Shown: one piece after another, positions 25,113-33,300 of the stretch
How the letters are laid out: the number at the start of each line of letters is the position of its first letter
How positions within the stretch are numbered: position 1 is the first letter of the stretch
DNA from: Lachnospiraceae bacterium
GTDB lineage: Bacteria; Bacillota; Clostridia; Lachnospirales; Lachnospiraceae
NCBI GenBank assembly: GCA_017482205.1
Contig: JAFUNK010000018.1
Coordinates: 1 to 64,000, forward strand
Direction: 5' to 3'
Length of the DNA stretch: 64,000 nt
Translations under genes and position numbers: made by a program
Notes under the pieces: model-generated
The model's database searches: none
What the model was told of the DNA's origin: nothing
What the model saw: the letters and a program-made list of their open reading frames with translations, nothing else

Positions 25113-25505
25113 ATGGAAAGAGGAAGAAGTGCAATAAAGGATACGGAGGGTGGACTGCCCATATTGTTTTTACTAAAGTGTCTGTTGTTTTCATACATAC
25201 TGACAGGAGCGTTACTGTTATTGTTGGCGTTACTTGTCTACCGATTTAGCTTTTCGGAAAAAGTAGTATCCATCATCATTATAGGCATATACATAGGAGC
25301 TACCTTTTTTGCAGGCTTTGTCACCGGCAAAAAACTGAAGACGAAAAAGTTTTTGTGGGGACTAATTATAGGAGCAGCATATTTTATTATACTTGTAATA
25401 TTATCACTGGCAGTAAACCACTCCTTCAAAGATGTAGCAACAAACTTTTTCTCTGTATTAGTCATGTGCGCCGGTAGTGGCATGCTGGGCGGTATGGTGA
25501 GTTAG
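25113..25505 (+). CDS. Four-helix membrane protein, TIGR04086-like
   Basis: A small 130-residue hydrophobic protein with four predicted membrane helices and a conserved-looking Gly-rich end (CAGSGMLGGM). The pattern GFVTGKKLKTKKFLWGL between helices two and three fits the TIGR04086 family as I remember it, which in clostridia lies beside the SCIFF genes. Function is unknown; neighbours suggest a link to ranthipeptide or Sec biology, but this is only context. Ribosome site AAAGGAG before ATG 25113. Confidence 0.75.
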   Translation: MERGRSAIKDTEGGLPILFLLKCLLFSYILTGALLLLLALLVYRFSFSEKVVSIIIIGIYIGATFFAGFVTGKKLKTKKFLWGLIIGAAYFIILVILSLAVNHSFKDVATNFFSVLVMCAGSGMLGGMVS

Positions 25506-25521
25506 GAAAAGTGGGAACTTT

Positions 25522-25657
25522 GCCTCGTACAGAACAATTTCCTAACCGGACCGTGATAAAACGCCGGTACTTAGATACCGTATTTGGGTATCTTATGTAC
25601 CGCTGCGTTTTATGTCGAGCGAGAGCGCGTCCGGGTGGAAATCGTTCTGTACGAGGC
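25522..25657. ncRNA. 136-nt rod-like structured element (unassigned RNA or hairpin repeat)
   Basis: A 21-bp outer stem (25522-25542 with 25637-25657, one mismatch; ends GCCTCGTACAG / CTGTACGAGGC) encloses ACCGGAC/GTCCGGGT (25545-25551/25629-25636), ATAAAACGC/GCGTTTTAT (25556-25564/25605-25613), CGGTAC/GTACCG (25565-25570/25597-25602) and AGATACC/GGTATCT (25573-25579/25587-25593). A small GAGCGAGAGCGC side element sits on the 3' side. There is no T tract. It fills the gap between the TIGR04086-like gene and scfA. It could be a regulatory RNA, a processing hairpin, or a palindromic repeat that exists elsewhere in the genome. Confidence 0.6.
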
Positions 25658-25696
25658 TGTGGAGCACACTTTTTGAACGAATTTTGAAAAAAGCCT

Positions 25697-25724
25697 TTTA
25701 CAAATAGGAAATTTATGTTATACT
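25697..25724 (+). promoter_or_regulatory. Promoter of scfA
   Basis: TTTACA (25697-25702) and TATACT (25719-25724) are 16 bp apart, 50 bp before the scfA start. It lies downstream of the rod-like element, so that element is not in this transcript. Confidence 0.72.
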
Positions 25725-25774
25725 ACACAAGAATTAGTATTAAGGTTCTTATAACTTAAGGAGGCTACTGTATT

Positions 25775-25918
25775 ATGAAGCATATTAAGACACTGAATAC
25801 CAGAGATTTTAAGGAATCTATGAAGAAGGGCGGCTGTGGTGAATGCCAGACATCTTGCCAGTCAGCTTGCAAGACATCCTGTACCGTAGGCAACCAGAGT
25901 TGCGAAAAGATTAAATAA
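25775..25918 (+). CDS. scfA: SCIFF ranthipeptide precursor (six Cys in forty-five residues)
   Basis: A 47-residue peptide starting MKHIKTLNTRDFKESMKK and ending in QSCEKIK, with six cysteines at positions 21, 24, 28, 32, 36 and 43. This matches the near-invariant SCIFF precursor of Clostridia (TIGR03973). The N-terminal 18-20 residues act as leader; the Cys-rich part is the substrate in which the maturase makes thioether links to non-alpha carbons of other residues (ranthipeptide class). Start ATG 25775 has AAGGAGG. A hairpin follows before scfB. The final biological role is still debated, with proposals including quorum-like signalling. Confidence 0.96.
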   Translation: MKHIKTLNTRDFKESMKKGGCGECQTSCQSACKTSCTVGNQSCEKIK

Positions 25919-25948
25919 TCTTTTACAAACAAGATGTAATAACCCCAA

Positions 25949-25972
25949 AAGCAGCGATTTGCATCGCTGCTT
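25949..25972 (+). terminator. Partial terminator/attenuator between scfA and scfB
   Basis: AAGCAGCGAT (25949-25958) pairs with ATCGCTGCTT (25963-25972) over a TTGC loop. The following TTCATTTATG is only moderately T-rich, so some read-through into scfB is expected, giving more precursor than enzyme (inference). Confidence 0.72.
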
Positions 25973-26049
25973 CATTTATGTATATGAAAATGTAAAATGC
26001 GTGTACAGTATAAACGGGCAGAACGCCCTAAAATAAGGAGAGAAGAAAA

Positions 26050-27444
26050 GTGATACACCAGTATAAAAACAATGGTTATAATATTGTATTGGACGTAAAC
26101 AGCGGTTCCGTGCATGTTGTGGATGATATGGTTTATGATATGATATCCCTGATTGAGCCGTTGGTAGAAGAAGGCATTACCGATTTGGACTTAATTAAGG
26201 CAGCGGTGATTAACTGCGTAAACCAGTCCTATCCCCAGGAAGAAGTGGCAGAAGCGGTAGAGGAAGTAATGGAACTGCACAAACAGGGACAGTTATTTGC
26301 ACCGGATATCTATGAAAATTATATTTTTGATTTCAAGAACAGACAGACCGTAGTAAAAGCTCTTTGTTTACATATTGCCCATGACTGCAATCTGGCATGT
26401 CAGTACTGCTTTGCAGAAGAAGGCGAATACCATGGCAGACGTGCCCTAATGAGTTTTGAAGTGGGTAAAAAGGCACTGGATTTCTTAGTAGCCAATTCCG
26501 GCAACAGAATCAATCTGGAAGTAGATTTCTTTGGCGGTGAGCCTACTATGAACTGGCAGGTGGTAAAAGACCTTGTAGAGTACGGCAGAAGCTTGGAAGA
26601 GCCTCACAATAAGAAGTTTCGTTTTACCCTGACCACCAACGGTGTATTATTAAATGATGATATCTTAGAATTTGCAAATAAAGAGATGTCCAATATTGTT
26701 TTAAGTATTGACGGCCGTAAGGAGGTCAATGACAAGATGCGTCCTTTCCGTGGCGGACAGGGCAGCTACGATATGATTGTACCCAAATTCCAGAAGGTGG
26801 CAGAGAGCAGAGACCAGATGAATTATTATGTACGTGGCACCTTTACCCACAACAATCTGGATTTTGCAGAAGATGTACTGCATCTGGCTGATTTAGGCTT
26901 TAAGCAGATTTCCGTAGAGCCGGTTGTGGCAAAGCCGGAAGACTGGTATTCCATTAAGGAAGAGGACTTACCTGTATTAAAAGAAGAATACGATAAGCTG
27001 GCGGCTGAGATGATTAAACGTAGAAAAGAAGGCAACGGCTTTAATTTCTTCCACTTTATGATTGATTTGGAGGGTGGTCCCTGTGTAGCAAAACGCCTTT
27101 CCGGTTGTGGTTCAGGTACGGAGTATCTGGCAGTGACTCCTTGGGGAGATTTGTATCCCTGCCATCAGTTCGTAGGTCAGGAAGATTTCCTGATGGGTAA
27201 TGTGGATGATGGTATTGTAAAAACAGAACTCAGAGATGAGTTCAAGTGTTGTAATGTTTATGCAAAAGAAAAGTGTAAAAAATGTTTTGCAAAATTCTAT
27301 TGTAGCGGCGGTTGTGCGGCAAATTCCTACAACTTCCACGGAAATATCAATGATGCCTATGATGTGGGATGTGAATTACAGCGTAAACGTATTGAATGTG
27401 CCATTATGATGAAGGCGGCTTTGGCTGAGGCGGAGGAAGCATAA
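26050..27444 (+). CDS. scfB: SCIFF radical SAM maturase
   Basis: The 464-residue enzyme has an N-terminal peptide-recognition-like region (1-95), a radical SAM core with C113-x3-C117-x2-C120 (CNLACQYC), and a C-terminal SPASM/twitch region rich in cysteine (YPCHQF, CKKCFAKFYCSGGC, then CELQRK) for auxiliary Fe-S clusters. This is the TIGR03974 type that installs thioether links in SCIFF. GTG 26050 is used as start behind AAGGAG at 26034. Only 2 nt separate it from secDF, so maturase and Sec motor subunit are made from one message. Confidence 0.96.
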   Translation: MIHQYKNNGYNIVLDVNSGSVHVVDDMVYDMISLIEPLVEEGITDLDLIKAAVINCVNQSYPQEEVAEAVEEVMELHKQGQLFAPDIYENYIFDFKNRQTVVKALCLHIAHDCNLACQYCFAEEGEYHGRRALMSFEVGKKALDFLVANSGNRINLEVDFFGGEPTMNWQVVKDLVEYGRSLEEPHNKKFRFTLTTNGVLLNDDILEFANKEMSNIVLSIDGRKEVNDKMRPFRGGQGSYDMIVPKFQKVAESRDQMNYYVRGTFTHNNLDFAEDVLHLADLGFKQISVEPVVAKPEDWYSIKEEDLPVLKEEYDKLAAEMIKRRKEGNGFNFFHFMIDLEGGPCVAKRLSGCGSGTEYLAVTPWGDLYPCHQFVGQEDFLMGNVDDGIVKTELRDEFKCCNVYAKEKCKKCFAKFYCSGGCAANSYNFHGNINDAYDVGCELQRKRIECAIMMKAALAEAEEA

Positions 27445-27446
27445 GA

Positions 27447-29777
27447 ATGAGTAAAAGCAAGGCAATTGCAGTTCTGTTGGCATTTTTCGTTCTGCTGGCA
27501 GGAACTACCTTTGTAGATATTAAAGGTATTGACGGAAAAGGAGCTGTATCGGCTTCGGATATTACGCTGGGACTGGATTTGGCAGGCGGTGTGAGCATTA
27601 CCTATGAGGTAGTGGGCGAGGAAACACCGGATGCTACGGATATGGCGGATACCATCAGCAAATTGCAGCAGAGAGTTTATAATTACAGCGATGAAGCACT
27701 GGTGTATCAGGAAGGTGAAAACCGTATCAATGTTGAAATTCCGGGTGTAAATGATGCCAATACCATTCTGGAAGAACTGGGCAGACCGGGTACTCTGTAT
27801 TTTATTTACGAAATGGGTGCTGATGGTACGCCAAACTATTCCCAGAATTACGGAATGGATGCAGAAGGTAATTATTACGTTTATTATACGTTAAACAAAT
27901 CCATCGAAGAGCTGGAAACCGATGGTTCCATTGCACTGTACGGTACGGATATTCTGGATGCTAATCCGGGTACTTTTCCGGACGCCATGAGTAACAGTGT
28001 GTATGGTGTAGAACTGCGTATGACACCGGAAGGTACGGAAAAGTTTGCTACGGCTACCACCAGAGCGGCACAGACAAGGGAGACCATAGCTATTTATTAT
28101 GACGGTACTTTTTTAAGTGTGCCGAGTGTAGAGAATCCGTTAACCGAGGGCATAGCCCAGATTACCGGCAACTTTACCTATGAGTCGGCAGACAAGCTGG
28201 CTTCCCAGATTCGTATCGGTGGATTGAAGCTGGAACTGCATGAATTACATTCTAAAGTAGTAGGGGCACAGTTGGGCTCCGAAGCAATAAAAACCAGTCT
28301 GACAGCGGGTGCAATCGGACTGGCAGTGATTGCAGTATTTATGATTGTCGTGTACCTGATACCCGGTCTTGCAGCCAGTCTGGCGCTGCTTTTATATACG
28401 GCACTGACTGTACTTTTGTTAAACGGTTTCGGGATGACGCTGACCCTGCCGGGTATTGCAGGTATTATTTTGTCCATTGGTATGGCAGTAGATGCCAATG
28501 TAATTATTTTTGCCCGTATCAGAGAAGAACTGGCAACCGGTAAAACGGTGGCATCAGCCATAAAAATAGGGTTTGATAAAGCTCTTTCTGCCATTGTAGA
28601 CGGCAATGTGACGACCCTGATTGCAGCAATTGTACTGTGGTGGCTGGGTTCAGGTTCCGTAAGAGGCTTTGCACAGACTTTGGTATTGGGAATTGCACTT
28701 TCCATGTTTACAGCACTTTTTGTAACCAGATGGTTATTGCAGGCATTTTATGCACTGGGATTTCAGAACGAAAAGTGCTATGGCGTGGCAAAAGAGGCAA
28801 AAGCCTTTGATTATATCGGAAAGAAGCATGTATTTGCGGCAGTTTCCGCGATACTTATTCTGGTTGGTGTAGTATTTATGGGTATCAATAAAGCTAATAC
28901 CGGCACCACACTGAATTACAGTCTGGATTTTGTAGGAGGCACATCTACTTCCGTTGTATTTAATGAAGAGATGAGTCTGGCAGATATTGAGTCCGTGGTA
29001 ATTCCCGAACTGGAAGCAATCAGCGGCAGTGCGGTGCAGCCACAGCCTGTAAAAGGCATAAATGAGAACCTCTTTACAGAGGTTGTATTCAAGAGCAATG
29101 CACTGGAACAGGAACAGAGAGAGGCCATAGAAACAATGCTTCTTAATAAGTTTGGTGTACCAAAAGAACAGATAACCATGGAAACCATCAGTTCTACCAT
29201 TTCCGGTGAAATGAAGAGAGATACTATTTTGGCAGTTTGCGTGGCTATTGTGGGTATGTTAATCTACATCCGTGTTCGCTTTAAGGATATCCGCTTCGGA
29301 GCGGGCGGTGTACTTGCCCTTTTACATGACGTATTGGTAGTTGTGGCATTTTATGCAGTGGCAAAGGTATCCGTGGGAAGCACCTTTATTGCATGTATGT
29401 TAACGATTGTGGGCTATTCCATCAATGCGACCATCGTTATCTTTGACCGTATCAGAGAGAATATTAATCCGCCGGCGGGAAAGGATGAAACCGATAAAGA
29501 GCGGATAGAAAGACTTAAGAAAGCGAAAGAGGCAAAGGCAAATCTGAAGGGAGTTATTAACCTCAGTATTTCTCAGACACTTTCCAGAAGTATTTTTACT
29601 TCTCTTACCACCTTTATTATGGTAGCAGCATTATATGTGCTGGGTGTAACCGCAATCAGAGAATTTGCACTGCCCTTGATGGTAGGTATTGCATGCGGTA
29701 CTTACTCCTCCGTTTTCCTTGCAGGAAGCATTTATTATATGCTGAGTAAGAAATTTCCCCCGAAAGAGGAAGAATAG
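27447..29777 (+). CDS. secDF: Fused SecDF preprotein translocase subunit
   Basis: At 776 residues, this is SecD and SecF fused in one chain with twelve predicted membrane helices. The SecD half shows DLAGGVSITYEV and GMAVDANVIIFARIREE; the SecF half shows SLDFVGGTS and GYSINATIVIFDRIREN. SecDF uses the proton or sodium gradient to pull exported proteins across the membrane after SecA has acted. Start ATG 27447 uses the GGAGG inside the scfB end. The tight link to scfB may reflect export of the mature peptide, although no transporter for it is proven. Confidence 0.96.
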   Translation: MSKSKAIAVLLAFFVLLAGTTFVDIKGIDGKGAVSASDITLGLDLAGGVSITYEVVGEETPDATDMADTISKLQQRVYNYSDEALVYQEGENRINVEIPGVNDANTILEELGRPGTLYFIYEMGADGTPNYSQNYGMDAEGNYYVYYTLNKSIEELETDGSIALYGTDILDANPGTFPDAMSNSVYGVELRMTPEGTEKFATATTRAAQTRETIAIYYDGTFLSVPSVENPLTEGIAQITGNFTYESADKLASQIRIGGLKLELHELHSKVVGAQLGSEAIKTSLTAGAIGLAVIAVFMIVVYLIPGLAASLALLLYTALTVLLLNGFGMTLTLPGIAGIILSIGMAVDANVIIFARIREELATGKTVASAIKIGFDKALSAIVDGNVTTLIAAIVLWWLGSGSVRGFAQTLVLGIALSMFTALFVTRWLLQAFYALGFQNEKCYGVAKEAKAFDYIGKKHVFAAVSAILILVGVVFMGINKANTGTTLNYSLDFVGGTSTSVVFNEEMSLADIESVVIPELEAISGSAVQPQPVKGINENLFTEVVFKSNALEQEQREAIETMLLNKFGVPKEQITMETISSTISGEMKRDTILAVCVAIVGMLIYIRVRFKDIRFGAGGVLALLHDVLVVVAFYAVAKVSVGSTFIACMLTIVGYSINATIVIFDRIRENINPPAGKDETDKERIERLKKAKEAKANLKGVINLSISQTLSRSIFTSLTTFIMVAALYVLGVTAIREFALPLMVGIACGTYSSVFLAGSIYYMLSKKFPPKEEE

Positions 29778-29852
29778 TGTGAAAATAAATTTTTACACGA
29801 GACTTTGTCCCTTTGGATCAAAGTTTGCATGTTGAAGAAAGGCTATCATAAG

Positions 29853-31625
29853 ATGGAAAAATGGTTTGTTGCGGCGAAAAAGGCAGACTTTGACGCATGG
29901 AGCAAAAAATTTAATATTACCCCTGTTACGGCAAGAATTATCCGTAACAGGGATATTTTTTCCGAAGAAGACGTGGAAAAATATTTAAACGGTACATTCC
30001 TTGACATGTATCCTCCGGAAGTGATGCTTGATATGGAGGATGCGGCGGCGATTATCGAAGAACAACTTCGTAGTGGCAAAAAAATGCGTGTTATCGGCGA
30101 CTATGATGTGGACGGTATTACCGCCTCTCACATCTTAACAAAGGGCTTGCGTGCCCTGTCAGCAGATGTGGATACGGTCATTCCTCACCGCATGCAGGAC
30201 GGTTACGGCTTAAATGACCGATTGATAGAACAGGCATACGAGGACGGCATCCGTACTATTGTGACCTGCGACAATGGCATTGCGGCCGCACCCCAGATTG
30301 CACTTGCGGCAGAGAAAAAAATCACGGTGGTGGTAACGGACCACCACGAGGTGCCCTACACGGAAGAAGACGGTGTGCGTACGGAAATCTTACCCCCTGC
30401 GGCGGCAGTGGTGGATCCCAAAAGGGCAGACTGCACCTATCCCTTTAAAAATATCTGTGGAGCAGTGGTGGCATATAAGCTGATAGAACTGCTTTTGCGA
30501 CGTTCAGAGTTGGAACCGGCAGAAAAGCAGGGATTATTGGATGAGTTTTTACAACTGGCGGCAGTGGCAACGGTATGTGATGTTATGGATTTACTGGACG
30601 AAAACCGTATCATCGTAAAAGAAGGATTAAAGAGGATTCATACAAAGCCCTGTATGGGCTTAAAAGCATTGATAGAGGTAAACGGTATCGAACCGGGTAA
30701 ATTGTCGGCGTATCATCTGGGATTTGTAATAGGACCCTGTTTAAACGCCACAGGCAGACTGGATACCGCAACCCGTGCCCTGGAGCTTTTAGCGGCGCAT
30801 GATACCCGAACCGCAGTCACCATTGCAGGCGAGTTAAAGGAAATGAATGACAGCCGTAAGACCATGACCCTCATGGGACTGGAACAGGCTTCTAAATATG
30901 TGGAAGAAAACCATATGGCTGATGATAAGGTATTGGTGATTTATCTGCCTGACTGCCACGAGAGCCTGGCAGGCATCATCGCCGGACGTATCCGTGAAAA
31001 ATACGGCAAGCCTGCATTCGTGCTTACCAAAGGCGAAGAAGGTGTCAAAGGCAGCGGACGCTCCATCGAAAGCTACCATATGTATGAAGCCATGACAGCC
31101 TGCAAGGAGCTCTTTACCAAATACGGCGGTCACAAAATGGCTGCGGGACTTTCCATGGAAGAGGAAAATGTTCCCATTTTACGTCGCAGGCTGAATGATG
31201 AATGCAGCCTGACCGAAGAAGACTTTATCCCTAAGATACACATTGATGTGCCCATGCCTCTTGCGTATGCTGACAGGAGACTGGCAGAAGAACTGAGTAT
31301 TTTGGAGCCTTTCGGTACGGCAAACCCGAAACCCTTATTTGCCTGTAAAAATGTAAGCCTTTTGTCCGGTAAGAAGTTGGGAGCAAAAGGCAATTTCGCC
31401 AAGTACCGCGTGTTACATGAGGGTAGGGAATACGAAGTAGTGTATTTCGGCGGCGTGGATAAATTCCATGCATTTCTGGAAGAGAAGTTTGGTGTGGGAG
31501 CGGCTGAGAAGCTGTATCAGTACGGAAGCAGATGTGGGTATGAATTGTCTATTACTTACCAGTTGGGAATGAATAGCTATATGGGCAGGACCGAGGTGCA
31601 GGTTGTGATGCAGAATTATTGTTAG
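29853..31625 (+). CDS. recJ: Single-stranded-DNA exonuclease RecJ
   Basis: The 590-residue protein has the DHH phosphoesterase motifs (GDYDVDGITA, TCDNGIAA, VTDHHE) in residues 60-330, the DHHA1 motif KYGGHKMAAG at about 425, and a C-terminal OB-like domain. RecJ degrades single strands 5' to 3' in recombination and mismatch repair. I start it at ATG 29853 (MEKWFVA) behind AGAAAGG, not at the ATG at 29805, whose extension lacks family character. It follows secDF by 75 nt, an order common in clostridia. Confidence 0.94.
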   Translation: MEKWFVAAKKADFDAWSKKFNITPVTARIIRNRDIFSEEDVEKYLNGTFLDMYPPEVMLDMEDAAAIIEEQLRSGKKMRVIGDYDVDGITASHILTKGLRALSADVDTVIPHRMQDGYGLNDRLIEQAYEDGIRTIVTCDNGIAAAPQIALAAEKKITVVVTDHHEVPYTEEDGVRTEILPPAAAVVDPKRADCTYPFKNICGAVVAYKLIELLLRRSELEPAEKQGLLDEFLQLAAVATVCDVMDLLDENRIIVKEGLKRIHTKPCMGLKALIEVNGIEPGKLSAYHLGFVIGPCLNATGRLDTATRALELLAAHDTRTAVTIAGELKEMNDSRKTMTLMGLEQASKYVEENHMADDKVLVIYLPDCHESLAGIIAGRIREKYGKPAFVLTKGEEGVKGSGRSIESYHMYEAMTACKELFTKYGGHKMAAGLSMEEENVPILRRRLNDECSLTEEDFIPKIHIDVPMPLAYADRRLAEELSILEPFGTANPKPLFACKNVSLLSGKKLGAKGNFAKYRVLHEGREYEVVYFGGVDKFHAFLEEKFGVGAAEKLYQYGSRCGYELSITYQLGMNSYMGRTEVQVVMQNYC

Positions 31626-32108
31626 CAGTACTTCTCAAATCTTTCATTTTCATTTTATAGTTTTCTCATAATTTGGACACAGAATGAACACAATTTCTTT
31701 GTAATATAAATTCAGATAGTTGATGAACTCACTATCTCCCCCCCCTCATAAGAAAATTCAGGAAAGTCCGGCGTAAAAACCGGGCTTTTCTGATGTGTAA
31801 GTATAGGCATTTTGAAGGTGATAAATTCTTAAATCATAGAAGTTAAAAGCAGATTAATAAAAATAACCAAGATGGAGGAATTAGTTATTTTTGCGAAAAA
31901 TATAAAAATCAACAGCGAGGGAACAGCAGAGGTAGTCTATAATGTAACGGAGATATTTAGAAAAATAAATTTTTATGGTGCACTAAAGTATACTATACTA
32001 ATGATATAGTGCGATTATTGATATTTATTATATTGGGAAAGTGTTATATAATTAAAACGTAACAACTAAATAAGGCAAAGTATTAAAAGGGCAAAGGAGG
32101 AATTTAGT
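31626..32108 (+). other. AT-rich intergenic stretch with two hairpins and an 8-C run
   Basis: GATAGT/ACTATC (31715-31720/31731-31736) is followed directly by eight C (31738-31745), then by a hairpin with fully paired 13-nt arms allowing two G-U pairs (31759-31771/31780-31792). The second may end recJ mRNA, although no T tract follows. A 45-codon frame at 31872-32009 lacks a ribosome site and is not called. TATAAT at 32047-32052 is a possible -10 for the next gene. Nothing else is evident. Confidence 0.5.
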
Positions 32109-32360
32109 ATGGCAAGAATTAACGATTCATTAAGTTGGACAATTCAGGGGCATGCACGAAATTATAACGGCTCGGAGCATGAACCGCATGTTCATATTTC
32201 TTGTAGCGATGGCTCATCTATGAGCGTTGCTATTGGTAGTGGACATATTTTGGCGGGTGGATTGTATAACAGAAAGAAACAAGAAGAGGCATTGGAATGG
32301 GTGAGTTGTAATTATAGTATGTTAATGGACGTGTGGAATAACAGTGTTGTAGACAATTAA
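32109..32360 (+). CDS. Small DUF4160-like protein
   Basis: An 83-residue protein with the EHEPHVHI block near residue 22, followed by DGSSMSVAIGSG and a helical end (KKQEEALEWVSCN), the pattern of DUF4160 proteins. These often pair with DUF2442 proteins in presumed toxin-antitoxin or mobile-element settings, but no DUF2442 partner is visible here. The ribosome site AAAGGAGG before ATG 32109 is strong. A 17-bp perfect hairpin follows. AT content is higher than in recJ or murE, which suggests transfer. Confidence 0.72.
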   Translation: MARINDSLSWTIQGHARNYNGSEHEPHVHISCSDGSSMSVAIGSGHILAGGLYNRKKQEEALEWVSCNYSMLMDVWNNSVVDN

Positions 32361-32370
32361 GAGGAGTATT

Positions 32371-32410
32371 TTAGTGTGAGAGGCATCTGTAAGGATGCCT
32401 CTCACACTAA
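32371..32410. other. 17-bp perfect hairpin after the DUF4160-like gene
   Basis: TTAGTGTGAGAGGCATC (32371-32387) and GATGCCTCTCACACTAA (32394-32410) pair perfectly around a 6-nt loop. No T tract follows, so it may be a processing stem or a palindromic repeat rather than a classic terminator. Confidence 0.8.
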
Positions 32411-32437
32411 TTATACAAGCTGCGAAAGGAGAACATA

Positions 32438-32986
32438 ATGAAAAATGTAATGGAAAATGAATTTGATATACTAAATCGAAGAATGGAAAAGAATCACGAG
32501 ATGCGTCGTACATATTTAATGTTTGCTTTTACGACTTCTATAGCAGCAATTGCAGCATTGTTTATTGTTGATTTTAGTAATGTTGTTTCATGGGGATGTA
32601 TTGTACCATTTGCTATTATTATTCCGTTTCAAGCAAGAATAAGTTATGCACGGTTGTCACATGCGAAAATGGAAGCATATATATGTGTTTTTTATCCTAA
32701 AAAGTTTAAATTCTTAAAAAGACAGGTAAGTGATTTAAGAGGAAAAATAGGAAAATTTATATCTATAATAGTGAATTATGAACTGTTTTTGTTATCTGTT
32801 GTAATAAATTTATTGTATATAATAATTAATAGTAAAATAGAATTGTGCATACTTGTTTTTAAATTGGAAAGTATTATTATAATTATTGCAACATTAATTG
32901 TTTTTAGTCTTGCCACATATTCATTCCCGTATGTTAAATTTCTGGAAAAGTATATGAATGAATATAAAATTCTTCGAAAAGGATAG
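32438..32986 (+). CDS. Unrecognised small membrane protein, four predicted helices
   Basis: The 182-residue protein has a charged N-terminal helix (about 1-22) and four hydrophobic segments in two pairs (about 27-45, 52-65, 108-130 and 142-165). The cytoplasmic loop between pairs is basic (PKKFKFLKRQVSDLRGK). I do not recognise the family; the paired-helix layout resembles small membrane effector or SMODS-associated proteins, but that is only a likeness. GAAAGGAG precedes ATG 32438. The gene is very AT-rich, unlike its housekeeping neighbours, and lies with the DUF4160-like gene in one accessory patch. Confidence 0.65.
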   Translation: MKNVMENEFDILNRRMEKNHEMRRTYLMFAFTTSIAAIAALFIVDFSNVVSWGCIVPFAIIIPFQARISYARLSHAKMEAYICVFYPKKFKFLKRQVSDLRGKIGKFISIIVNYELFLLSVVINLLYIIINSKIELCILVFKLESIIIIIATLIVFSLATYSFPYVKFLEKYMNEYKILRKG

Positions 32987-33099
32987 TATTTTGCGTTAAA
33001 TTTTGTATGACTAAATAACAAAAACAATAGGATTTATCACTGTTAGGAGAAATACAAAGCTATTTCATGTGATGAGACTGTGAAAGTTTCTGCGTAAAT

Positions 33100-33132
33100 A
33101 AGTTCTTCTATGCTAAAAGCATAGGAGAACTT
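33100..33132 (+). terminator. Intrinsic terminator of the accessory patch
   Basis: AAGTTCTTCTATGC (33100-33113) pairs with GCATAGGAGAACTT (33119-33132) with one mismatch, followed by TTATTATA. It lies in the 314-bp gap before murE; the rest of the gap is AT-rich with no other clear feature. Confidence 0.8.
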
Positions 33133-33300
33133 TTATTATAGGAAGAGAAAAGATATTGTTGAAAAATATGTCAAATTACTATTTTTTTCAGTGCCTTTTT
33201 CAATAATTAAGGGGTGGCAAATATCCTTAAAATAGAGTAAAATAAAAATAATATGTTAATATAGCCGTATTATGAGAAACGGCTGGAAAAGAGGCATGCT

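Noticed and set aside
31872-32009. 45-codon frame starting MEELVIFAKN
   Set aside because: No ribosome site and no recognisable family; could be a gene remnant but support is too thin.
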